Source of the DNA: Fragilariopsis cylindrus CCMP1102
Taxonomy: Eukaryota; Bacillariophyta; Bacillariophyceae; Bacillariales; Bacillariaceae
Assembly (NCBI GenBank): GCA_900095095.1
Contig: FMBT01000611.1
Span: 1 to 36,027 of the forward strand
Reading direction: 5' to 3'
DNA length: 36,027 nt
The position numbers and the translations under genes are program-made. Below are positions 1 to 11,070 of this stretch, one piece after another. The notes under the pieces are model-generated. The model did no database searches, was not told where the DNA came from, and saw only the letters and a program-made list of their open reading frames with translations. Positions within the stretch are counted from its first letter, which is position 1. The number at the start of each line of letters is the position of its first letter.

Positions 1-728
1 TTATTAATATAATCGAAAAATGTTTACTAATACTAACTAACTAGTCTTGCTTACACTACTATTCTTTATATCATCCATCTAGGACGTACCGTAAATACTA
101 TAATTAAAGTAGGGTTAGGTATGAAGCAAGCATGCAGTCAAATAAATATTAAATCGTACTACTGTAGAAGCTACTACCGGTATGGCGGAATTTGCGAAGA
201 AAGATTTTTTTCATGCGTGCTATTTTTCATTAGGTTTAGAGCCATTTCGTTTTTAGGACTGATTTTAAAGCAAATATGAAAACACAAAAAGCCAAGACCG
301 AAGTAGTTTTATTTTCTATTATTCTTGCTTTCTTCAGTCGTAGATCAAACCAGGATCAAACACAATTCAAGATTATGTATCGTGGCACGATGAAATAATG
401 ATACTACACGGGAACTAAAAAAGATCGTTTACGAGGATCACAAAGCCGATACAGGCTTGGCATGGCACAACTAACGATTTTCATAACGAGATTCATTCAT
501 TCAGACACTTTCACACACTTCTTGTAAAACTATTGTTTACGAACTGACTATTACCGGAGTAGACTTAATTACTGTAGACGTCTCGGAAGTAAACAATACA
601 CACACACGTAACACTATAATACTGAAGTAATGACACCACAAAAACAAATACCAATCTCATTTATAATATAATATGATATAACATAATACCAAGACGAGAC
701 GAGATTGATTGCCTACTGTATTATCATT
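1..728. other. Intergenic, no gene seen
   Basis: AT-rich DNA with no convincing open frame on either strand. It has short homopolymer runs and AT-rich stretches near 660-700 just upstream of the next possible gene. No RNA gene, repeat family or promoter element could be assigned. Confidence 0.6.
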
Positions 729-1513
729 ATGACGATCCGAACTAATACTAATAATAATAATAGTAATCAGAAATCATTTGTATCAACATCAGCGCCATCA
801 ACAGAAGAAGAATAGATGCAGTAGCTTTAATGTGAACGCTGATGTCTTCAATGAAGGTAATATTTCATTTGCACACGCCACAAGTGTAACATCAACAGAT
901 ACAACTGGTGGATACGGACAACTAAATAATAATAATAATAATAATAGTGCAACAACAACTAATGCTGATAATAACACTGCTCATCAGACGACCCCCATTG
1001 CTTATTCTACTGGAAAACCACCACAACCGCCACAGACACAGCCACGGTCATCATCATCATCTGTTGCTGTTGCGACAGGTGCACCAACAGCAACACCAAC
1101 ATTACGACGACTCAAACTACTTCTACCAGTACTACTACCCAGTACTACTCGAGGTAATAATTCACAATGCTGTACAGGTACCTGTACAACAGTCCAACGT
1201 TGGATTGTTGTGGAATTACTTCTACTGTACTATTAAGTATATTTCTTTGTTGTATATACCATTCATTTTAATAGCAATTTCAATTGGATCAGCAGCGAAC
1301 AGTAAAGGGGTTGATTATTATTATGATGATGACTATTGGAACGATTTCTATAATAATACTTACGATCTTAATGAAAACAACTTATTATACGTCATTGACG
1401 ATATTTATAATAATGAGATGAAAACGGAGAGCGGTTCAATCTCATCCGACTCAGACTCCTCAGATTCCTCTGACTCTTCAGATTCCTCATCCGATGAAGA
1501 TGAAGATGAATGA
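729..1513 (+). CDS. Possible spliced low-complexity protein (uncertain model)
   Basis: Function not recognised. Two overlapping open frames look partly coding. Frame 1 is open from about 733 to 1236 and is rich in Asn, Thr, Ser, Pro and Gln, like other proteins here. Another frame, ending at TGA 1511-1513, gives an Asp/Tyr-rich stretch and a Ser-Asp-Glu tail. A GT-AG intron at 1154-1274 (121 nt, starting GTAATA and ending TTTTAATAG) would join them in phase. Without it, the second frame would read a hydrophobic segment around 1234-1290. An ATG at 729 lies in a third frame; a further intron, for example 763-898, would bring it into phase, but this is a guess. The tail runs into a GATGAA microsatellite. 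It may be a real but fast-evolving gene, or low-complexity DNA that happens to be open. Confidence 0.35.
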
Positions 1514-1551
1514 ATGAAGATGAAGATGAAGATGAAGATGAAGATGAAGAT
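1493..1551 (+). repeat. GATGAA hexanucleotide microsatellite
   Basis: About nine GATGAA units with one short interruption near 1510. The array covers the Asp-Glu tail and stop codon of the possible gene ending at 1513, so slippage here would change the length of the C-terminus. Confidence 0.85.
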
Positions 1552-3014
1552 TAATGACTACTATTGGAAACCAAAATGGAAAAAAAAAAATCATCGTTCC
1601 ATCATTTGTGATTGTGTGTATGGCGAGATATTACTATGATACATCGCAAAACAATATCACATCACATCGCATCAAACCAATTAATAATATTATACTGATA
1701 CTATTACGCAAACTGTATGATTGATGAATCAGTTGTATTAAAGTATACTGCTATGCTATTATACATAAGTTTAGCTATTACATTATTAGTTACATACTGT
1801 ATTTTACTTAGATTAAATCTTCTTCTTCTTGTTCTTCTAGAAACGCGAAAACGTAATATCCTACTAGGTAATAGTAATTTTTTTTTAAAAACCGTGTATT
1901 ATATATAATATAGGATATACTATTTTAACATTGTTTTAGTTTTACCGTGTAATATATAATGACTCGACTCAGGTCTTTGAATTGGAATTGAATTGAATTG
2001 AATTTGAATTTGAATTTGAATTTGGATTTGGATTTTGAATCTTGAATTGAATCAATTTCTTAGATCTCTCGTCTTTCGTCTCTTTCGTCTTTCTGGACAT
2101 CATCAATCGATTCGATTCGATCAATGGCAAAGATGAGATGAGATGAGATGAGATGAGATGAGATGAATGAAATGAAATGAAATGAAATGAAATGAAATGA
2201 AATGAGAATTCGATTGATTAATTGCAACGTCGTCGAGATAGAGAGAGAATGACATGACACCGCATCAATAAACAATGCATGACAGCTACATTATATATAG
2301 ATATATTATAGTGTGAAAGAGCCAAAAAAGAAAACGCTCAAATAAAACGTCCCTATTACTGTACTTCCATAATAATGCACTGCTATCATATTCGAATTTG
2401 AATACTAGTACTGAAATGCTAATTAACTACAGTAGAAACAAAAAGGAACAATCTAAACGATCATAGTAATCCTCATCTCAATATAGAAAATCATTGTTTT
2501 ATTTTTTTCCATTACTATATTATTTTATTTTCTGTTTCTCAGATGTATTTTCAAAACATCAAAGAAAAAAAAACATACCTTGAGTAACGTTACTAGCACC
2601 GTAGGCGTAAAGAGGTAGTTTCCGCACGCACCATACATGCAGGCTGGCATAACTATCATCGTAAAGACTCATACATAAAGACTCATACATACACGTACGT
2701 GGAACACGTACGTGAACACTTCTTTGAAGAAACGACTACTATTATTTTACCGTACCTCACACTTCTAGTTTGTTAATTATTACAGGACTAGACTAGACTA
2801 GACTCAGACGTATACAAATATACACTTAGCTATATAACCACACCGTGTAATGAATTTGAACTTGAATTTGAACTTGAACTTCGTCCGTTTGCATCTTCTG
2901 TTTAACTTATTTCTTTTCTAACAAATCTTAGTTTCTTTTTATTGTTTACTATTATATTACTTCTTACTGATGTGCACATTAGTTATTGATGTACCATATA
3001 TGCTTTGCTAGAAC
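1552..3014. other. Intergenic with simple repeats
   Basis: No convincing gene. It holds a TTGAAT-type array at about 1984-2040, a GATGA array at 2132-2166 that passes directly into an AATGA array to about 2205, and short TTGAA(C/T) runs near 2850-2880. A 63-codon open frame at 1717-1908 is AT-rich and has no supporting features. The right end is the 3' flank of the minus-strand gene that stops at 3015. Confidence 0.6.
2132..2205. repeat. Adjacent GATGA and AATGA pentanucleotide arrays
   Basis: Seven or so GATGA units are followed without a gap by about eight AATGA units. The two differ at one base, which suggests that a point change spread by slippage. Confidence 0.85.
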
Positions 3015-4553
3015 TTACATTTTCTTGGATTTCTTCTTGAGTTGTTTCTTTGTTTTCTTGGTACTCTTTTTCTTTTGACTCTTTGTAGTTGGTGAATTTG
3101 TGGGTACATCAGTTGGCCTGCTGCTTGGGAGATCAGATGGCTGCTGAGACGGCTCAAAACCAGGAGCAAAACATCCCTGTGTATAGTTTTGACACCATGG
3201 TCCAAGGGTTGCATTTGGACTTCTTATACCATTAGGACAATCAGTACCAGACAACATAAAAGATGTATCCACAGTACCAGATGTCTTTCCAGCCCATGTG
3301 GAAAGACATTGATTAAAAACACTTGAACCAGAGAAACTAAAAAACATAGAATCCATAGTCCTTACCTGAGAGACATCCCATGAGTCAATAGTTTGGTTGA
3401 ATTTTATTGCATTAGCAAACATTGAATCCATATACTCTACTTGTGAGGTGTTCCAATAACCAATAGGTTGGTCGAAAGATTTTGCACTACGAAACATATA
3501 TCTCATATCCTTTACCTGAGAGACATCCCATGAGCCAATCAGTTGGTTGAAATATGTTGCCCCATTAAACACACCAAGCATTGATGTAACCTGTCCAACA
3601 TTCCAGCACTCTAATGGAGCATTAAAAAAACTATCCTCAAATGCATAAGACATATTAGTAATGCCTGCTGTATTCCAGCAACTAATTTCTTCATACATCG
3701 ATGGACAATCTCCATCTTCGTATGTACATCGATAAATTAGATCTTGGAAGGATTCATCATCATTAACAAAAGCAGAAAGGTCCAGACGTGTATCAGAGCA
3801 GAAAGAAGTGCAATTCAACGACGAATCAAGTTGACGGTGATGGTGGTCATATTGTGGGTGATTATGGTAGTAGGAGTCAGTCATTTCCTCCCCTTTATTG
3901 AATTCTTCTCTATCAATGAGGGACATAGTAGTAGTAGCACCATTCTTGTATTTCATATCTTCTTGAGCAGAAAGTGGAACACAATATCCACTAGATGCAT
4001 AGGATGCATCTTCTGGTTCAAAAAAGGCACCATTTTCTCCAATTGCTTTGTTTTGAGGAACACAAGCATCATTAGGGGACGAGCAGGTACCTCGTTTTAG
4101 ATGACCATAGTCCATCTTCTTAATACTTTCTTTATCCAAAGAGATTTCCCTCTTCATTAAAGAATTATCATCAGAAGTAGCAGTAGCAGTAGTAGCAGCA
4201 ACAGTAGTGGTAGTAGTAGTAGGAAAAATATTGCATTCCTCCAATGATTTTCCTTCTTGATGTTGCTGATGGTCTACTAGATGATGACGCATTTCCTTCT
4301 TCTGCATGATATCACCTTTATCATCAGCAAGGTCTACATCATTTGCTTTGTTAGGACGACCATCAATGCTATTTTGAATCTTCAATGGCTCAAGACGAGA
4401 CTTTTTGCTCTTGTATTTGACTTCGATTAATTCTTCAAGGATTGATTCTGTGACATCATGTAGGACAGAGTCATGGGGTTCTTCCATAGCCATTACAACC
4501 GAAGTCGTCGGAAGGCTTGAAAGGAATGGAATTAACACAGAGGAAAATCTCAT
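3015..4553 (-). CDS. Secreted BspA-like (DUF285) repeat protein
   Basis: An intact single-exon 512-residue protein. Residues 1-22 are a hydrophobic, signal-like N-terminus. Residues about 27-290 are low-complexity, with Thr, His and Asp/Glu stretches. Residues about 293-420 hold five roughly 25-residue repeats of the form (C/S/Y)W(N/D)xxxVxxMxxMFxxAxxFNQ, which is the BspA/DUF285 leucine-rich-like pattern (for example SWDVSQVKDMRYMF). A Cys-containing block follows. The end (about 468-512) is a PSxxPT-type Pro-Ser-Thr segment and a strongly Lys-rich tail. In diatoms this family is large and mostly secreted or cell-surface. The Pro-Ser and Lys segments suggest wall or matrix association, but that is inference. 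The start at 4553 gives the signal-like N-terminus. The downstream Mets at residues 21 and 23 would lose it. Confidence 0.9.
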   Translation of the reverse strand: MRFSSVLIPFLSSLPTTSVVMAMEEPHDSVLHDVTESILEELIEVKYKSKKSRLEPLKIQNSIDGRPNKANDVDLADDKGDIMQKKEMRHHLVDHQQHQEGKSLEECNIFPTTTTTTVAATTATATSDDNSLMKREISLDKESIKKMDYGHLKRGTCSSPNDACVPQNKAIGENGAFFEPEDASYASSGYCVPLSAQEDMKYKNGATTTMSLIDREEFNKGEEMTDSYYHNHPQYDHHHRQLDSSLNCTSFCSDTRLDLSAFVNDDESFQDLIYRCTYEDGDCPSMYEEISCWNTAGITNMSYAFEDSFFNAPLECWNVGQVTSMLGVFNGATYFNQLIGSWDVSQVKDMRYMFRSAKSFDQPIGYWNTSQVEYMDSMFANAIKFNQTIDSWDVSQVRTMDSMFFSFSGSSVFNQCLSTWAGKTSGTVDTSFMLSGTDCPNGIRSPNATLGPWCQNYTQGCFAPGFEPSQQPSDLPSSRPTDVPTNSPTTKSQKKKSTKKTKKQLKKKSKKM

Positions 4554-5087
4554 TGTTGATTGGGAGATTTTTGATGATTGGAAAACAATTGGATGTTATA
4601 TTATGATTTTCTTCTTCTTCTTCTTCTTTTTTGTGATATTGAAATTATGTGCTTTTTGAAGTAAAAAAAGAAAAAAAAGAAAAAAAAGAAAAAAAAAAAC
4701 AATACTACTGTATAATAACGCGTGATGACTGAATAAAGAGAAAAAAATCTTCGGTCAAGCGAAAACATTGTTACGAGCTATTAGCCAGTGTCGTATTTCA
4801 TGACTCTGCAAATGTCGTGCATGAACATTATTTACTAAATTCATTTTTCACTACTTCTTCTCTTTCAAATCTTCTCATTCCTATTTCGCCCTTTCAGTTT
4901 AGAGCGAAAACAAAACTATTTCGCGCTACCAGTTTAAAGCGAAAAAGAAGCCGTTGTTTCTAACTTAAATTATCTATTTTTACCACTTTCTGTATATTTA
5001 GTAGTAGCCACTAAAGAATATTTCGCTCGTGTTCTTTTTACCTTTATTCTTCATAATTATAGACACGTCGGTGGTGATAGTATGTTG
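4554..5087. other. Intergenic, T- and A-rich tracts
   Basis: Upstream flank of the DUF285 gene. It contains a TTC/T-rich tract at about 4607-4632 and A-rich tracts at about 4662-4700, which mirror each other and could pair. Near 4885-4945 the motif TTTCGC and its complement GCGAAA recur several times. No open frame of note. Confidence 0.55.
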
Positions 5088-5735
5088 TGTCTAGAAAAGA
5101 ATATCCGTGTGTTGCGTGTATATTGTATTTGTTTTGAAAAGAATGTCCTTGTGTTGCATATACAAAGGAATAATAAATCAGAAATAAATAATAATTAATC
5201 AAAGCAATTGCCAAAGCTAGGTTTCAATAATTAAAAATTTCTTCTCAAAGATGTCGATGCATGACAATGCATGTTGTAACTTAAAAAGATTATCCGTGTC
5301 TTGCATGTATGATATATATGTTTTGAAAAGAATGTCCGTGTGCTGCCTATACTAAGGAATTATAAGTCAGAAATAAATAATAATTAATCAAAGCAATTGC
5401 CAAAGCTAGGTTTCAATAATTAAAAATTTCTTCTCAAAGATGTCGATGCATGACAATGCATGTTGTGACTTAAAAAGATTATCCGTGTCTTGCATGTATG
5501 ATATATATGTTTTGAAAAGAATGTCCGTGTGCTGCCTATACTAAGGAATTATAAGTCAGATAAATAATAATTAATCAGAGCAATTGCCAAAGCTAGGTTC
5601 CAATATCTAAAATAAATCTCATCAAAGATGTCGATGCATTTAATGTGAAAATGTTTTGTCTTGAAAAGAATATCCGTGTTTTAGATGTGTATTGTATATG
5701 TCTTGAAAAGAATGTCCGCGCATATTCCCAAAGGG
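5088..5735. repeat. 189-bp tandem repeat, three units plus partial
   Basis: Three successive units of about 187-189 bp plus a partial fourth. Landmark: GCAATTGCCAAAGCTAGG recurs at about 5203, 5392 and 5579, and TTAAAAAGATTATCCGTGTC recurs at 5281 and 5470. Each unit itself contains two versions of a GAAAAGAAT(A/G)TCCGTGT motif. A decayed piece (ATTGCCAAAGCTA) reappears near 6016. Noncoding; no transposase or LTR features. Confidence 0.9.
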
Positions 5736-6521
5736 ACAAAACTTTTTTATACAATTTATGCCAGATAATTTTTAAATGGGAGGGATTAAAGAATTAACAA
5801 TGGGAGGATTAGAAAGGATTATCTTGTGTTCTTCTTCTATATATTATTTGTTGTCAACCCGCTAATAATACACTAGAAGAATTCCAAGGATCCAGCTGTT
5901 AGAGACGTGCATTCATTATAACGTTCGATTCTCTATTATTAAAAAGGAATAATAAAAATCAAACTACAGTAATGTACATGCATGACAGTACAGTAATAAT
6001 AATTAATTATACAACTATTGCCAAAGCTATTTCTTCTTTTACTAGTACGATTACATTATTATGTGCATTCTTTATCTGCGACGACCACAGAATCTTTAAA
6101 ATCAATTTTTATAGTTTCGCACGGCATGTTCAACTAAATTCCCATATGGATGACGTCAAAAGAATACTCAAAGAATTTGCAAAGAACGTATTCTTTATGT
6201 ATTCCTCGCTCCACAGGCAATTACATTTTTTATCTTTATACGTACTCCAAGCAGTACTAGTACGCGTTTTGCTATTTCTTCAACAAACAAACAGCACTCC
6301 TTTTACATCCGCAAAGCATTATCAGCACAATCTCTCATCACAACTTCACTACAGTACAACTTCGCTACATCATTGCACTAGTTGTTCCACTTATTCATTT
6401 AACGGTAAACGCCTCTTCATTCTTAAACTACGCTGATATAACTCATCTCACAATAAATTCTCTCCATTCGTATTAAGAAAAAAAAAAAAAACCCAACCTC
6501 GTCACAATAATAACGCCAACG
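5736..6521. other. Intergenic upstream of the HSF-like gene
   Basis: Contains a decayed fragment of the 189-bp repeat (about 5945-6030) and an A-run at about 6478-6490. A 154-codon open frame at 5972-6436 overlaps the decayed repeat and shows no domain or compositional support, so it is not called. The last 100 bases are the likely 5' leader of the gene at 6522. Confidence 0.5.
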
Positions 6522-7570
6522 ATGAACAGTAGCAACAACAACACAATTGCGAACAAACTGATCGCAGTTGACGAATCTACTACTACTACTACTACTACTA
6601 CTACAATGATCAATATTACTTCGAATAATCCGTCGTCGCAATCAGCTTTCAATAATAATAATAGTAATAAAAACAAGAAACGTAAGATGATGACTCATCA
6701 TTATCATCAAGAAGTAGAAGAAGAAGAAGAGGACAGTGATACTACGACCTATACTACTACTACTACTACACGTACACTACAGTGTTGTAATCATCCAACG
6801 CTACTCCTATTACACCACCAAAACCTCCTGTAGCTCTTTTATTACCATTCCCATCATTGAAACAAGAAGGAGAGGAGGAGGAAGAAGAAGAAGAAGGCAG
6901 TGGCAGTGATATTAATAGTGGCAATAATAATAATGTTCGAGATTATCTTCGTGAACAACTTGTGACGTCATTTCCATCGACATTACATTTAATTCTTCGA
7001 TTTGAATCATTCTCTGCTACAGATGATGATAATATTGATAATGATGATATTGACTATGAAGATTATGATGAATTTGATGGTAACGACGTCGACGACGACG
7101 ACGACGACGACAGTGATATTGTACACCCCATTGAAGAAGACGATAATGATGAAATTGAAATTGATAACACCACTACTGTCTCAATAAATGAAATTAAACA
7201 GAACGAAACAATTCCGTTACTACTACCAGTAATTGGATGGTGCAAAGATGGAAAATCATTTCTAATTTATGATGAAGAACGTTTTGTCAATGAAATGATG
7301 TCCCAGTATTTTTTATGTGGTTATAATAGTGCTGATCAAAATTTTCAAACATTTCAACAAATGTTAGATCTATGGGGATTTACTATTACTACGACTACGA
7401 CTACTACTAGTACTCATCACACATGTTGTGATGTTATTGTTATTGTTGATGATTATGATCCTATTCAAGAAGTAGAAGAAGAAGAAGTTGCAGTACAGCA
7501 TATCTGTAGTCATCCCTTATTTATCAGAGATAATCCTGATGCAATTCAACAAATGAAATTTTTCATGTAA
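6522..7570 (+). CDS. HSF-type DNA-binding domain protein, divergent
   Basis: Predicted transcription factor of the heat-shock-factor family, which is strongly expanded in diatoms. The ATG at 6522 opens a Thr/Asn-rich N-terminus with a basic patch (KNKKRK). The frame then changes. A GT-AG intron ending at 6833 and starting at 6772, 6784 or 6787 restores phase, and all three donors give the same downstream frame. Exon 2 carries the domain: a helix-1-like FPSTLHLILRFE, then WCKDGKSFLIYDEERF, then SQYF, then the recognition-helix region ending in LWGF, and finally HPLFIRDNPDAIQQMK. These match the HSF order (W..dGksF, YF, YGF, HP.F.Rg). Oddities: an Asp/Glu-rich insert of about 60 residues between helix 1 and the Trp, a Thr run after LWGF, and QQML where most HSFs have RQLN. 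The protein ends right after the domain, with no oligomerisation region seen. Confidence 0.75.
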
Positions 7571-8141
7571 AAATAGTAGAATAATTTTTACACGAAAAAA
7601 TTAAATAGTAAATCTTGAACATCACATCATCATCAACAATTCGAATCAATCGAAGAATCTTTTAAAAGATTTTCAATCATCGTTCAATCACAAGACTTAC
7701 TTCAAAGTTCTTTGTCATCAGATCGGCATTTCACATAGTGCCCACTGTACTCAGGTTTTGTCGTCCTCCAGAAATAGTTTATACAATAGATGCAATGTGT
7801 GTGAATAGTACGTGTACGTGTATGTGTACGTGTACGTGTACGTTCGTATGCTTGTGTTCTATTCTGTGAGCTCATTACATCCCTCTATTGTTTTGTAAGT
7901 CTAGCTATAACAAAATGCAAAATCGTTGTTGTTTTTAAATTATTAATTTATTTTACAAATTACTGTACCGTACTAACTACTACTCTTTTATCTTATTTGC
8001 CCTTCTTTTCTTTCTTTTTCTTTTCATATTCTCATTACATCAATCAACCATTCGATTCAATTAGAATTAATGTAATGTAATGTAATGTAATGCAATGGTT
8101 GTGTTTCGTTTCTGACTCTGTTGTTTCTGTTTTCTGTTTTA
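7571..8141. other. Intergenic between convergent genes
   Basis: 3' flanks of the HSF-like gene (+) and the ShK-domain gene (-). Holds a GTGTAC/GTACGT array at about 7804-7845 and a TAATG array at about 8069-8095. No gene seen. Confidence 0.6.
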
Positions 8142-10051
8142 TTAACATTGATCATAAATATAAGATTGTTCAGATGATACATCCGAATGTGAAGCATCGA
8201 CTGATGCATCAGTATCACTACCACTATGACGACTGCCAGTAGATTGTGACTTTACAACTTCTTCTATAATTCCATCCTGTCGTAGTTGTTTTTGTTGTTT
8301 AGTTTCATTATTTTGATCTACTAGTAGTACTGTATTTACTGACCTTACTGAGGCAGTACTATTACTATTTTTATTTTTATTATTATTTTTCTGAATATCA
8401 TCATAGGAATCAAAACTCATAATACCTTGACGTTGTTTGGATTCACATACAACGCAATATGCTGACGTGCATTGATGAACATCAGTGGTGGTAAAATAAT
8501 CAACGAATCGACGTCCGAAACCAAATCTATTTCTACTACCCTTCGAAGAATCTGTACTTGTATTACCAACAATAATTTCTATTTCCTTCTCCGTCTCCGC
8601 TGCTGCTGCTTGTTTTTTTCGTTTTAGTTTACGATAATAGGAGTATGTACAACATAATAATAATAGTAAAAGAAGTAGTACAATACCAGCTGCAATAGCA
8701 ACAGTCTCAAATGTACTAAAAAGTGGTTCATCATCGTCGTCGTCTACATTTGATTCTTTTGCATCAGTAACAAAAATAATAGCCGTAGTAGTAACGTTGT
8801 TTGATTCTAATTCTTCTTCCATTTCTTCCTCTTCCAATAATGCTGCTGCTGCTGCTGCTAATTCTGCTGCTGCTGCTGCCGCCGCCTCCGCTTCCGCTTC
8901 GCACGGATTCCCAAACTCACCCTCTTCCAAAATAAGTTCGTGTGGTCTTACTGTAGAATCAGTAGTAGGATCACGATCAGTATTATGCTTTTTACGACGA
9001 TTACAAGGACATGTTGGTTTTGCAGTTGGTACATTACTACTACTGATAATGATGGTGTCATTGATGGTTCAGATAGTTCTTCTTCTGGTACCATCGCTAC
9101 TACTGATGATGATGATGGTGCCATTGATGGTTCAAATATTTCTTCTTCTCCTACTGTTGATGATGATGATGATGATGTTGATGATGATGATGATGTTGAT
9201 GTTGATGTTGATGTTGATGAAGACAATACTGTCGATTCATCTGATGGTGATGATGTAGATTCATCTGCGTCTTCTGCTAATAATGCAGCACCATCAACAC
9301 CATCAATATCAGTACTAGCACTAGTAGTACCACCACCACACATACCACAGGATAATGGACAATAATCATATAATTTTGCACCTTTCGGTGTCGGATTATC
9401 CAGATCATTATTCCAACGTAATTGACAACGTTGATTTGGTTTTTCTTGGACCCAATCACATTCTTTTGGTCGACCACGTTTCGTACTATTATATTTATAG
9501 ACTGGTAAATATTCCATATGTGGAAAATCAACACAAGAAGATAGTACTACTACAGATGATTCAGAGGATGATGATTCATCTAATACTACTACTACCTCTT
9601 CTTCTGGTGTACATATTTTACATGCTATTGGACATAAATCTTTCAATAATAAATTATCAGAATCTTCTGAGGTATGAGTTAATTGACAACGTTCTTCCCA
9701 ATCTTCACTCACCCAGGTACATGATTCTTTCCGTCGTTTACTATTACTATAAGCAACTCTTTCACTTTCATATTGTAAATTAGGATGATCCATACAGATA
9801 TTTAATTCAGTATAATGGGCAATAATAACTGGGACAGCAATTCTTAAATTTCGTGCTGTATCGTCAACTGCGTTTGCTGCTGTTGCTGATCCTCCTCGAA
9901 TGAACGATGATGATGATGATGATGATGATACTGTGGTCACGTCGTTTGTAGTAGCAGTAGCAGTAGTTACTCCCGAACTAATCATAAGCATCATCATCAT
10001 CATAAGGGCAATCGCCAGGATTGAAGACGTCATCGTTATCGTTATAGTCAT
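8142..10051 (-). CDS. Type I membrane protein with two ShK-like domains
   Basis: Two open frames (10051-8948 and 8930-8142) read as one protein. The start at 10051 gives a hydrophobic, Met-rich signal peptide (MTITITMTSSILAIAL...). Two six-Cys modules follow, each with the pattern C..C(T/D)WV....(R)CQL....CP(I/L)(A/S)C.(I/M)C (NIC to KIC, and SSC to MCGG), as in ShK-like extracellular domains common in diatoms. A Ser/Thr/Asp linker follows. In the second frame come a Cys-Pro-Cys basic stretch, an Ala/Glu-rich run, a single membrane helix (FETVAIAAGIVLLLLLLLLC), a basic stop-transfer KLKRKK, and a Ser/Asn-rich cytosolic tail of about 150 residues. The frame change near 9017-9043 could be a short intron (9043 down to 8988, or a donor 3 or 6 nt further in) or a one-base indel. 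The candidate intron has no pyrimidine tract and is itself open. Likely surface adhesion or sensing; the ligand is unknown. Confidence 0.8.
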
Positions 10052-11070
10052 AGTACTGCAAGTCTTCGTGATAGTCGTCGTCGTTTGTGTTTCTATTCTA
10101 TTCTAGTCTTGTTGTTAATACAGAGAAGTCGGTTTTGAAGTTTGGTTGGGGTAGGATGATGCTGTATAATATGCTGTTTTTGTACTAATTGTACGTTGTA
10201 TTGAAACTATATAGGAGCAAGATTGAATACTGATAGGTTCAGTTATGCATCTTTTTCATCAATACAAAATTGTTGTGTGTGAAAAAAATCAAAAGAAAGT
10301 GAGATATGGGCGAGAGCGAGGCACGCTACAGTACGTAAGTATGTATTGTTAGATAGGATTTGTAAGAATTGAAGATCATATAACATTATTGCCTTATGCT
10401 TCGCTTTATTTTCCGTTGAATACAAGGACAGTTAAATTACCTATACAAAAATTACAAGGGGCAGTATACCTATAATTATTTTTAACGGAACTTAACACAT
10501 ACATTCCAAAAAGGTTCGTACAAGTAAATAGACACTTTTTGAAAAAAAATCAGCGATTTCAATCATTGTTATCATTGATAGTATTTTTATTTTGCATATG
10601 CCTTCAACTTTGATTAACTTAGCGCTAAGTTAGTTATGCAAAAAGAAGCAAGCGAAGAAGAATTGAAAATCAAATCAATTCACATTCGCTTTAATAAAAA
10701 TTAAATCACGAGTTGTAAAAATAATGATGTATTGACAACACATCACACATCATCAGTAGGTCAAATTATTGATTATTGCGTTGCAAAATCGTTCATCGGC
10801 ACAAGCAAGATGATAAAAACGCAACCACCATCACAACCACAACCACCAAAAAAGAGGAGCGACTTATAATAGAGTACTGTTACTGTTACTGTTACTGTAC
10901 TATAACATTGATAGATCAAATCAACTCAAATCAAATCAAATCAGATCAGATAGAACACAAAGAGACGAAAGACCGAAAGACGAAATAGAATATCCTTATA
11001 CTGTGCTCTTCGTTGAGACGAACGACGGCGAGAGTATATAGTATAGTATAGTAGTGTCGTGTCGGTTGTG
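10052..11070. promoter_or_regulatory. Divergent intergenic region (shared promoter candidate)
   Basis: About 1 kb separates the start of the ShK-domain gene (-) from that of the RavA-like gene (+), so both promoters must lie here. Visible structures are an 18-bp perfect palindrome at 10615-10632, TTACTG repeats at about 10876-10900, an ATCAA-type run at about 10914-10950, and a TATATAG-rich patch about 35-40 bp before the RavA-like ATG. No gene is supported inside. Confidence 0.55.
10615..10632. promoter_or_regulatory. 18-bp perfect palindrome
   Basis: TAACTTAGCGCTAAGTTA equals its own reverse complement and is centred on GCGC. It lies inside the divergent intergenic region, about 440 bp from one start codon and 560 bp from the other. 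A binding site for a dimeric factor is possible. There is no loop, so it is not a terminator. Confidence 0.6.

Noticed and set aside
1717-1908. 63-codon hydrophobic open frame
   Set aside because: Short, AT-driven Leu/Ile content with no neighbouring exon or motif; expected by chance in such DNA.
5972-6436. 154-codon open frame on the plus strand before the HSF-like gene
   Set aside because: It overlaps a decayed copy of the 189-bp repeat, has no domain or signal, and its composition looks like AT-rich noncoding DNA.
8797-9365. Plus-strand open frames rich in Ser, Met and Asp
   Set aside because: They are antisense shadows of the Glu/Ala- and Ser/Thr-rich segments of the minus-strand ShK-domain gene, caused by triplet repeats.
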